This document shows positions 1 through 10,700 of a stretch of DNA of 64,000 nt, in pieces. The notes below the pieces were generated by a model. The model saw only the letters and a program-made list of their open reading frames with translations. It was not told the DNA's origin and ran no database searches. A program made the translations under genes and the position numbers. The stretch comes from Echinometra lucunter (taxonomy: Eukaryota; Echinodermata; Echinoidea; Camarodonta; Echinometridae): the NCBI GenBank assembly GCA_029962745.1, contig JAPZVO010000025.1, positions 313,520 to 377,519 on the forward strand. The letters run 5' to 3'. Numbering within the stretch: position 1 is the stretch's first letter; every line of letters starts with the position of its first letter.

Positions 1-120
1 TTCATGCCTGATATAAGTGATAAACATTGATTTAGCTGAATATACTTTTCAGACACAACAAATATCAATACACTTATTTTCTTCAAATGTAAAGTGTAGT
101 GTGTCAATCAATAAGCAATA

Positions 121-1081
121 TCAAATGCTAGACTGTGGCAGTCGATATGGGTTTGGATGCTGACCCCTGGTGCTTCGTGTACTTCGCCTAAGCACAGGGG
201 TAGGAGGCGACTCTGGCATCTGTATGGGTGCCACCTGAGGAATCTCCCCTACTATTTCATTATCAACACCCGTCTCTCTATCCACTGATCTATACCCCCT
301 AATTAGCAGCACTTCTTCCGAGTCTGAATCATCAGACTGATTAACGGTAGAACTACAAGGGATCTCCCCTACTTTGATGTTACCAACATAAGACCTAGAA
401 TCAGAATCAATACTACTCAATACCATCACTTCGTCAGTCTCAGAATCATCATCATCAATTCTATCAACAGGTTGAACTACAGGGTCAATTCGCAACAGTC
501 GTCGATGGACAAACTTTTCGCTGCCCCCTCGGACAGGCCTGATAGCATAGACATCTTTTTCTTTGTTATGCCATACAACAACATAGCGGTCTTTTTCATA
601 CACATCTTTGATTTTATGCCGACCAGGAAATGCGCATCGCTTCAAAAGTACTTGGGTACCAGTTGAAATTGCATTGCCAAAAGATGGGGCCTTGTCATCA
701 CACAACACTTTATTGTGATGAGCAGAGTGCTTGATTTTGTCTTGAACTATCTGATTAGTACTGTCTAAGAGCTCGGCTTGCTGTTTTACAAATTCCTGAT
801 TCCAATCACAGTCTGTGCGACCTAAAATTTGATCAAGAGGTATGAGTGGTTCCCGACCAAACATTAAAGTGTACGGAGCTATTCCAGTAGTGCAGTGGCG
901 TGTCGTGTTGTACACAAACACCAAATGAGACAAAAACTCTGGCCATCTATGTCTCATCTGCTGGTCTACAGACTTTATCAAGCCGAAGAGAGTACGATTG
1001 AAATGCTCAGCTTGAGCGTTTCCTTCCGGATGATATGGGGATGTATGGGTTTTTGTAATTCCATACAATTTGCAAAGCTCC
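121..1081 (-). pseudogene. Ty3/gypsy integrase C-terminal half (fragment)
   Basis: About 315 codons in one frame. The start matches the end of the integrase catalytic core (TSPYHPEGNAQAEHFNRTL, with the conserved glutamate context) followed by the typical FLSHLVFVYNTTRH and PYTLMFGREP blocks and a C-terminal chromatin-proximal tail rich in acidic and Ser residues, ending in a stop at 121. The zinc-binding HHCC domain and the first two catalytic Asp residues are absent. The upstream sequence at about 1081 is reverse transcriptase in another frame, so this is a deletion junction and not a real start codon. Confidence 0.85.
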
Positions 1082-1305
1082 TAGGAGCGTTAACTAAACC
1101 AAATGGCATACGGTTGTATTCAAACAAACCAAATGGGACTCTAAATGCTGTTTTCTTCTTGGAATCAAAATCCATCTCCACTTGATGGTATCCATGAGCC
1201 AAATCAAGAGATGAAAAATAAACAGCACCGCTGAGTGCTTCAAGCGACTCATCGATACGAGGCAACGGAAAAGCATCTTTCAATGTCTTTTTATTTAATT
1301 GTCGA
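1082..1305 (-). pseudogene. Ty3/gypsy reverse transcriptase fingers/palm fragment
   Basis: Encodes the RT segment with the motif FPLPRIDESLEALSG and SLDLAHGYHQ, which carries the first catalytic Asp of the polymerase, then MPFGLVNAP. It stops being RT right after NAP, where the next element-derived sequence is integrase. The YxDD box that should follow is therefore gone. It is one base out of frame with the upstream part of pol (frameshift at about 1306). Confidence 0.85.
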
Positions 1306-2310
1306 AATCTACACAGATGCGCAAGCTGCCATCTTTCTTTTTAACAAGTACAATAGGGCTTGCATAAGGGCTAGTACTAGGTTCTATAATACCTTGATCT
1401 AACAAATGTTGCAAAGTGTCTTTTACTTCCTTCACATAATGGGGAGGAATCCTTCGATAAGGCTGGTTAACTGGCTGATCATCAGATGTGTTTATCTTAT
1501 GGGGCACTTCATTGCAATAGCCAACATCAAAATCACCTTTGGAGAATACAGCATCATGCTTTTGAATGAGCCGTACCACTCGTTCTTTTTCATGTTGGGA
1601 TAGTTTACAACATTTCAAATCCAAACCAGGAGGCAAGGAATACCGACTTCCATCACTAAATGTGAACACTTCTGTTGCTGAACTTTCTTGACTATTACTA
1701 TGGGTAGGCACATTACTCTCTGCCAAGTCTCCACCAGGAGCATCATCTTGAGATTCTACAAGTACATTGCAAACAGAAACACTGATGTGTTGATCCTGAG
1801 ACTCAACTACTATTTCATTGGAAGCTGACACTTCCATCACATCTACTAACTTGGTATATGGAGGGATCACTAAAGGGTGCGACCCAAGATTTGCAACGAG
1901 AACTGAGACTGTCTTCCCATTACTAATTTCACAAGTATCATAAATGATACAAGACTGTCCTACATCATGGTTCCCTTCTACTGTAACCAATTTGTCTCTC
2001 AAAGCATTTTGTGGGGTTCTCAATTGGCACACTACAGTTTGCACTTGTCTGGAATGAATGACCATGGGTTTCCTACCAGTTCTACCATTCACACCCATAC
2101 TTTTCTTTGGTTTTACCTCTTCCTTATGATTGGTATCTACAGGTCTGGTAAGATCTAACCATTGCAATGTTACATTCCATGCTTCAGCATCTGGGCCATC
2201 AAACTCAGTAGCATTGTCTTTCAATTTGTACAACACATTACAACCTAACAATACAGGGCTACGCTTCAAATTACCAAATGCTTTCCCTTGAACAGAATCA
2301 TTAACGATCA
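1306..2310 (-). pseudogene. Ty3/gypsy protease-RT linker and RT N-terminus
   Basis: About 335 codons. The C-terminal end is an unmistakable RT start: LLDQGIIEPSTSPYASPIVL then VKKKDGSLRICVDF. The upstream 230 residues are a linker of the type seen between protease and RT in Ty3/gypsy pol. It connects to the protease through a one-base frameshift inside a T run near 2311 and to the rest of RT through a second one near 1306. Such single-base shifts could be sequence errors, but the large deletion further down means the copy is dead in any case. Confidence 0.8.
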
Positions 2311-2605
2311 AAAATGTGCATCAAAACTCTTATTCTGTACAGAAAATGGAATTTCCACATATCCTTCGATGGGTATTTGTAGCCCATTTGCACCCACAAC
2401 TTGTATACATGTCTTCACTGGCTCTACATTACTCAACTTTTCAGCCAAACAATCATAGTAAAAGGATGAACTAATCAATGATGTTTCTGCCCCAGTATCT
2501 AGAGTACACTCAACTGAAACACCAGCTAAAGAAACTACTGCTTTGGGGCTTTCTTTAACCAACTTATTTAAAACTTCATCAGGCGTCAGATTTTTTGTGT
2601 TGGCC
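2311..2605 (-). pseudogene. Ty3/gypsy aspartic protease fragment
   Basis: Carries the retropepsin signature ECTLDTGAETSLISSSF with the active-site DTGA, followed about 45 residues later by the glycine-rich strand region. The reading frame can be followed upstream to about 2605, where it is lost. No zinc-knuckle gag sequence is visible beyond that. Confidence 0.75.
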
Positions 2606-3827
2606 TGATGAAGTTGGCATCATTCTGCAGAACTACTATTATTTTCAATAAAGACTGGAGTCACATATGCATTTGAACTAAAGATACCTACGAATCCTGC
2701 GTCCTTCTTCCACGTCTAATTATAATTTGGCGTTGCCATCAAGTCAAAAATATGTTTAAATCAATCACAGTTGTTAAACTATTCAGCAGGACATCCACAA
2801 ATAGAAAAAAATAATGAATTCAACTTTTCTCAGTTTTGTTAATGGCCACTATCAAAAACCAGACATACTCCTTTCTCAAGTTTCTGTCTTCTCAGTTCTG
2901 CACCTACTAGTACCTCTAACACTACTTGTAACTGTTACAGTCCAACAACCCTCACACAAAATTATCCTCCCAGTTGAAATAGCCAAACCCAACTTTTCCT
3001 ACTCTATACTACATTTTAGAATGCAATGCACCTGAAAAGAGGACAAGTACAAGTGACCTACATGTAAAAGGCCTAACAATACAAAAGCCAGCACAACTGG
3101 GAACAATACAACTGGTATGACATACATGTACAATTACATCTGTAATGCCTACCAAAACCATATCACTACAGTACGAGAGGGTAATTCACTGTGTGTACAA
3201 CAATTTCATTTGCAGCAATTCATTCATGCACTTTGTTACTAATCCTATGTTCCATCAGACAACATGCAATTTAACTGAGATGAAATTGCTTTGCAAGGGT
3301 AGATTAAATTTAAAATTTCGAGTTCTATTGAATACAAATTGAATGTCCCCAAGATACATAGTACTGAGAGTGTCAAAGACTACGAAAGACAAGTATAGTT
3401 ACCGCCTTCTGTACTGTCTCAATATTTGGAACAGATGTCAAAATAATATATATAAATATGAAGAGTTCCTTTCCAAAGGGGTTTACGTCTACTTTGGGGA
3501 CTTCTGAGAAAATCGAGTTTTTTTTTTCCTCTCTCTCTCTCTCTCTTAATGGCAATAATATACAATTCTAATCCAAAAAAGTCGTACTAAATATATAATA
3601 TGACTCTCTTACAAATTCCAAGGCTTCTGTTATTTTTCACGATTTCTTTTTCAAACTTTCATTTGTTTTCGGACCTAATCCCATTTGGAAGAAAACTTTG
3701 GATCAAGATATAATGCTGGTCAAGAAAATGTTCTTATTCATGCAAGGTAATAAATTTATCTTATGCACAACTATTAGATTTCAAAGCATAAAAGAGTAAT
3801 TACTTTGTAACTTGATATTTGTTACGA
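2606..3827. other. Non-coding stretch, no gene recognised
   Basis: AT-rich sequence between the decayed gypsy copy and the last exon of gene 1. It holds a short CT run near 3530-3547 and no convincing ORF or RNA gene. Part of it, next to 2606, may be remnants of the 5' end of the gypsy element. The stretch nearest 3827 would be the 3' UTR of gene 1. Confidence 0.5.
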
Positions 3828-3955
3828 TTAATATTCTTCACACAAGAAACGAAGGCCAGTCAGGAAGATGGCACAACATGCGAACAAAACGGGTCTAATG
3901 CCATCATTAGTGGCGCTGATGAAATTTCCCCCACTCGAAGCAACAACTGGTTCTC
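3828..3955 (-). CDS. Gene 1 terminal exon: hydrophobic C-terminal tail
   Basis: Acceptor TTTCTAG at 3956-3962, then two bases completing a phase-1 codon and 41 residues to a TAA at 3828-3830. The peptide is polar at first (EPVVASSGGNFISATNDG), then hydrophobic (VLFACCAIFLTGL), then RFLCEEY. It aligns with the gene 2 tail (shared CFAIFL/CCAIFL core and conserved DNA around it). Either a GPI-anchor signal that has gained a short polar end, or a short transmembrane anchor with a seven-residue cytoplasmic tail. Confidence 0.65.
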
Positions 3956-4470
3956 CTAGAAAGGAATATTTAAAAAAAAAAAAACTGTTATAGATTGATT
4001 ACATTTGAGATATGAAATGCCATTCTTCTCCATCACACAATGCGTTCGCGCCCGTCTCGGTCTGGCAGTCGAAAGTGAAGAACATGCACGGGCACATGTT
4101 AGAGAGAGGTAGGCTTACACCTTTTGCCCGAATGTATCAAGAACTTTAGTGATGACATTTTCATATTTGGGCTCCTCAAAATATTTCGAAGACTCTGTGC
4201 TCGAATGCGAGGTAATGATTGACATAACTGGAACTTCAGTACCTCTTATGAAGGCAGTTGCCTACCACATTCTGGGGAGCGTTTCATGAAGAGTTTTGTC
4301 GGTGATTTTCACTGACAACTGTTATAAGCTACTGAAAATCCTCGCATCTGATTGGCTGAGAGCAAATTAGTCAGTGAAAATCACCGACAAGACTCTTCAT
4401 GAAACGCTCCCCTGATCCAAATCTTTAATGAATCCGGTAACAGAAAATCATTGTTACTATACTGTTTCGT

Positions 4471-4505
<35 letters not shown>

Positions 4506-7500
4506 GGGTTTTTTTTTCTAACTATAATGTACTTTGACATTTATGCAACTAAGTTTCAGGGGCCTGGGATGCACCTTACAAGCATTGCTTCTTCAGCCGA
4601 AGTGAACATTGTTCTATATTTTAGTTCTGTTCTTAATCATTATTACTACATTGTATGATGCTATTTTTAAATTCATAGATACCTTGTACATGCCTAAATT
4701 ATGTTCACACTGCAACGGATACACATAGATATATCAAATCAAATCAAATCGAATCGAATAAATATAGACGTTTCTATGTATTTTGAGAAAAAAATCCTAA
4801 CCGTTCTGAGGAATCATGGCAAAGTTCTTCATAACAACAGTCTCTCTTTCATTGTGCTCAGAGGCAGTTTGAAGAGTTGAGTAAACCTCTGTAATGATAA
4901 AAAGAAAAATAATAATTATAAAATCAAAGCAAAACTAAAAAGAAGACTCACAAAGCTTATATTTTCTTGAAATTTTACTGATGTGTTTTCTTTAAGAGTC
5001 TCTTATTCCAAGTTGACAGCATAGTTATAAATACATTCCCAGAAAATCTATATAAAGATGCCTTACTCCTTTGGTCAAACCGAGACTAAAGTCCTCGGCT
5101 TTTTTAAGAATGACGTTAATGCGTGTTCTTTAATAAATTATCGCCGTGAATCCCAGCTCCTTTTATAATAAAGGAAGTAAAGAAGGTCACATAAGTCATT
5201 TGACTTAAGCCTTTGCATTGATATGCTATCGTCTATTGATTCTCATATACAAACACTTTTACCATGAAAACCCCTTTGAATCTCCCGATTTTGAAATCGC
5301 ATGTTGTCACTAGCAACTCCTAATTATGTAAAGGGAAAAGTATCACCACCCTTAATGTGAATAATTCTCGACTAAACATCAAAACCAAGCGTCAACACAT
5401 GAAATCACACCATGGGTCCTGTGGGAAAAGAATAAACTTTCCGTCAATACCAAAACATGTAAACAGGTGAAATTTGTAAAGTTTTTCCCTAAAACCGTTT
5501 TCAAAAGATATGGGCTTAACAAACCTTACTACTCCAAAAGAATCATTGGAGTTTGTTTTTTCATTTTATTTTCGTGCCTCAAACTAAGCAATAGGATAAC
5601 AATTCATTATTATTACATCGCCAAAGCGAAACTAGTTTCGTGGATTTGAATAATACATGTGCGTCCATGCATGTTCCTCCATGAATTATTGCTCAAATCC
5701 CCAGGCTGCTCATGAGGGAAGTATGGATCATTTTAATAAGTCAAATGACGAAGTGTTCGGCTTTCGTTAGTAATGTGCTATTTTCTACGGACTGTTGTCT
5801 AACACTTTTAACATGACATTCCCAGATGAACTTCAGAATTTGTGATTGATTTAAGTTAGGGTGTTCAGTAGCTTTGGAATTTACAAAGAAATATTTAAAG
5901 AGGTTTTTAAAGCCCTTTCTCTTGAATTTTAAGTACATCGCCTACAATTGTCGCAAAGTGAATTAGCGTCTTGAGTAGTGTATTTCCTTGTAAAAAGAAT
6001 GCTTCTTTCTGTCTTTTTTTTTTTTCTTCAGATTTCAGGTATATCGCCTCTAATATTTTACAAATTGAATATCGTGTAATCCTCTGAAATAGCGTTTTTC
6101 TGCAAAGAAAGGTTTCCCCTTCTTCTAAGTTTAAAGTATATCTTCTCTAATTCATAATGTGTATTAATAATGTATTTAAAATGGAAACTACCATTAAACA
6201 GACCTCAGTCATACAGACTAACATAGAGTGGCTAAGGAGGTATAAACATGGCCTAACGCAGCGAGAGGGCGGGGGAGGGGAGGTTGCCCCGAGAAATTTC
6301 CAAAACCTACATCTTTTTCACTGAAAATTTTCCAAATTCCACCAAAAGTGCACCAGAACCTTCATTTCAATTTTATAAACGCAAAAGCACCCTCGTGACC
6401 AGCTCGGTCGCTTTGCTCCCTCGCTTGCGTGTTTCTTCAAACATTTTTACGCATTCTTGCCCCCTTCTTCCCAGCAAAAGAAAACACAAAAATTGTGCGT
6501 ACGGCCCTGGGTATAAAGTAACACATTTCGATTTATTATACCCGAGTGCGCAAGAGTGGTCATTTCTGGTGTCTTATCCAGATTAAGACACTTTATACCG
6601 ATTAATATTTTGACAAATTTATATAATACACTGATTTTGCCTCATATTTCTTATTGTACAATTGTATGGGGTAACTGTTCTGAGACATTGATGAATTATT
6701 TGGACTACAAAAAACAGCGATCCATAGCATTACGAATTCTCATCCCAGAACACCTAGTAAGGCACTTTTATTAAATAAATAATCTATGATAAATATAGAT
6801 TACGAAATGCATCGTTTATGTAGATGTTTTCCCTCACAAAAATAACCCTCACTGTTTGACAATCTGTTTTCTATCAATTCTAGTTATCATAATTACAACA
6901 CAAGTAACCGTATGTCTATACATATCCCTCTTTTAAAGTTCAAGATTTCTAGACAATCTCTCAATTTACTATGGCCCCAATCTTTGGCATTCCATCCCAT
7001 TTACCATTAGAAATTCACGCACGCTTGCATCACTTTAAAAAATACAAACTTTTTATAATAAACTCCTGAAATGTTTCTTATTTCTGGTATGCTATTTTTC
7101 CCTTTCCCCCTCTTTGTTTCTATTGTAGATGTTTTCTTTCTATCTTTCTTTTGCATTATCATTTTATTCAATACAGGAGCCAGCCTCGACAAGTACTTTG
7201 CTTTTGTTGGCTCCTCCACTCAGAAATTAATAATGTATACTTCCATCATGATTTTTTTTAAAGTGCATTTTAGTGTGTTTCTTTTATGTCTCTTTGTTTA
7301 CTTGATGTACTTGTTGTAAAATGTATATATGCATAGTGTTGTATGTCATCTTTTTATGAGTGGAATAAAAACTTGAAACTTGAAACTTAGAACTTGATAA
7401 TGATCCAAAATTCATTTTGATAGGCTATATTGTCTATATTCTCCATACTTTTAAAATTTCATCTTTCCCTGTCACAAATGACCCAGGGGTAGTTAATGGG

Positions 7501-7681
7501 TACCTGGTAGGATTTATTCATTGAATGCACGAAGCGTTACAGTTGCTCGAGCTAAAGATAGAGCAATAATATTCTTGCAGGGCCCGTTGGGAGAACAGTA
7601 CTTAGTACTGAAGAGTGTACCCTGGGTAAACAAGACATATTATTATCATTATTATCATTATTATCATTATTATCATTATTA

Positions 7682-7718
<37 letters not shown>

Positions 7719-10700
7719 CATTATTTTCATTAATGTTATTGTTATTATTATTATTATTATTATCATTATTGTTATCATTATTATATGTTAGGTGTTTTGT
7801 ACTAGTTTTGCCGCAAAAATATTTCATTTCTAATTCCAAATATCAGTTAAATGTTTGATTATCATGGACATTGCTCAATAAATTATGACTGGAGGCTGGG
7901 GATGAGGAAGGGTGTCGCGAACGAACTTAATATGGAAAGTACAGTAGGCCTGCAGGTAGAAGCAAAACATTTATGGGAGGGAGGGATGGAGAACGAAGAT
8001 ATAGCGCAAATATCATAATGCCATTTTTTATTTATGAATGTTTCGTAAAATAAGGATTACATCAATAGATAGATAACTTCCCATTCCACAATTCGAAAAA
8101 TCGATTTAAGTTAATGAAATCGAAATACCAACTCGAGCTGCAGACAACCATGCTTTGTTTGGATCGTAGAGGGCGTTTCAAATTTATTATGAATGATATC
8201 CATATTTGCCTTAAATTATGCGTTTTCTGTATTGTTACTTCAAGGAAATTATCTGCATTAACCTTCCTATACATAGATTAAAATTCTTAAACACCTCCCT
8301 TCCCCAGTTTAAAAACAAAAAAAAAAAATGCTTGAAAAACGACTTTATGCCTATTACAAAATCTGGAAACAGCATCCATGATATTATATATAAAACATTA
8401 CCTTTCAAAAAATCATCACAAAGTTGCATTTTAAGCCAATTTTTTGACTGGGTGACAACGGACTACAATAGTTGATATAGGAATGGAACTTAAATACTTC
8501 TTTTAATAAAACCAGTTTCCTCATTTACCTCATTCGGTTACAACTCTTTGATATTGAAAAGAATCCGGCAAAAGCAAATCACTGTTACTAGACTATTTTT
8601 TTTATAATCATTTCTGCAACTTAGTTCTAGGGGGAAACGCCCATAGCATAGGTCAACGTTTCTATATTTTAGTTCTGTTTTAACGAATATTTCTACATTG
8701 CACATGTAAATGCACTTTAAGAAATATTGGGTTAAAAATGTCTATGAGCGTAATTATGTGTCCAACCAACTTTTGGCATTACTTTGGGCATTTCTTTTTA
8801 TCCAGTTTGATGGCAATTTTGCCCATTCTAAAGTAATTACTGCTTATTTTCACCCTAACTGGACAATATGTTTCCCGTTTTGGGTAAAAACATTGCCCAA
8901 AGTTGGTTGGACATAATGTAATTACCCTCGTGCTGGTTAAAATTTTACCCAATAATTTTTAACAGTGTGCTACTTTTTGATTCATCGATAGTTTGTACTT
9001 GCTTGAATATGTTAACAATGAAACGGATGTAAATAAAAAAAAATCGAATCAACGCAGATCAAATGAATATTGACGTGACCTTTCTGAGGAATGGCGAAGT
9101 TCTTCAAAACAACAGTCTCCCTCTCAGTGCCCCCAAAGTCAGTTTGAAGCGTTGAGTACACTCCTGCAGTGATAAAAAGAAACAAAATAAAACAAAGCAA
9201 ACTAAAAAAGAACATGATAAAGCTTATATTCTCTTGAAATTTTATTACTTTGTTTTCTTTAAGGTCTCCTGTTTCATCAGAGTATGGTTATTACTATATT
9301 CTCAGAAAACCTAATAAAAATTCATACTGCTTTGGTCTAACCGAGACCAAAAGTCCTCGGTTTTTGATAGATGACGTTTAATGCGTGTTCTTTAATAAAT
9401 CATCGAGCGAATCCCAGCCTTTCATAATAAAGGAAGTAAAGACGGTTTCTTTAGTCATTTGACTTGAGCCTTTGTATTCATTTATGCTATCGTCTATTGA
9501 TTCTTATTTACAAACATTTTGACCATGAAAACCCTTTGAATCTCTCGATTTTGAAATTGCATGTTGTCATTAGCAACTCTTTTTTTAGAAAGGGAAAAAT
9601 ATCACCACCCTAAATGTGAATATTTCTCGACTAAACATCAAAACCAAGCGCCAACACGTGAAATCACCCTATGAGTCCTGTGGGAAAAGAATAAACTTTC
9701 CGTCATTACCAAAACATGTAAACAGTTAGGTGAATTTGTAAAGCCTTTCCCTAAAACCGTCTTTTTTTTTTAATACAGGCTTAACAGACCTTACTACTCC
9801 GAAAGAATTATCCGAGTTTGTTTCTTGTTTTCATTCCCATGCCTCAAACTAAACAATAGGATAGCAATACAATATTATTACATCGCCCAAGCGGAGCTAG
9901 TTTCGTGGATTTGAATAATACATATGCGTCCATGCATGTTCCTTCATGAATTATTGCTCAAATCCCCAGGCTGCTCATTCTGAGGGAAGTATAGATCATT
10001 TCAGTATGTCGAATGACGCAAGCGTTTGGCTTTTGTTAGTAAAATACTATTTTCTACGGACTGTTGTCTAACACTTTTAACATGACATCCCCCGATAGAC
10101 TTCAGAATTACTGATTATTTCAAGTAAGGGTGTTATCAGTATCTTTGGAATTTACAAAGAAATATATGAAGAGGTTTTTGAATGCTTTCCTCTTGAATTA
10201 AAGTTACGTCGCCTCCCTTGTTCGCATAATGAATGAGTATCTTGAGTAGTGTATTTCCTTATAAGAAGAACGCTTCACTTTTTCTTCAAATTCAAGTTAT
10301 ATCGCTTATCTACGTTTTTACAAATTGAATATCATGTAATCCTCTAAGTAGCGTTTTTCTACAAAGAAGGGTTCCCGTTCTTTTAAGTTTTAAGCATATC
10401 TTCTATATCTCCACTAATTTTTAATTAATGAAAACATATCATTTCTTTAAAAAGGAAAACTACCATTATACAGACCTCAGTAAAACAGATTTACGTGGAG
10501 TGGCTATTGAGAGATATAAAGTAACATTTTCCAATTTATTATAGCCCAGTGTCTAAGAGTGGTCATTTCTGAATCCGGCTGGAGGTGATTGTAAACGACT
10601 GATACCACAATGGTTGAAGTATTTGTTAAACATGGAATTCTTTGAGTCATTGAAAGTGCGTCTCCTTGTTATGATAAAGAAAGATGATTTATAATAAGAA

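Larger units (their letters stand above)
121..2605 (-). mobile_element. Decayed Ty3/gypsy-type LTR retrotransposon pol region
   Basis: Read on the minus strand, this stretch gives a retropepsin-like protease (DTGA motif), a linker, the N-terminal part of reverse transcriptase, then abruptly the C-terminal half of an integrase. The YxDD box, RNase H and the N-terminal part of integrase are missing, so a large internal deletion has removed them. Two single-base frameshifts, at about 1306 and 2311, break the rest. No gag and no pair of LTRs can be seen; the 3' end may lie beyond the left edge of the window. The piece cannot code for a working element. Ty3/gypsy assignment rests on the PR-RT-IN order and the RT and IN motifs. 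Confidence 0.85.
4413..6566. repeat. Intragenic duplication, copy A
   Basis: This segment, with the small stalk exon 4802-4888 in it, aligns with 8540-10573. Shared blocks include the region around the exon, an AT-rich block with CATTTGACTT, and the run up to GAGTGGTCATTTCTG. Divergence is clear (many substitutions and indels), so it is an older event than the near-identical repeat around the N gap. It gives gene 1 two versions of the same exon. Confidence 0.75.
8540..10573. repeat. Intragenic duplication, copy B
   Basis: Partner of 4413-6566; carries the stalk exon 9080-9163. It lacks the hAT-like MITE (6247-6508) and the LINE piece found in copy A, so it acts as an empty-site control for both insertions. 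Confidence 0.75.

Noticed and set aside
4802..9163. VYSTLQ in the small stalk exons as an ITIM
   Set aside because: The exon lies before the C-terminal anchor exon, so the motif would be extracellular. The residue two before Tyr is not hydrophobic in either version.
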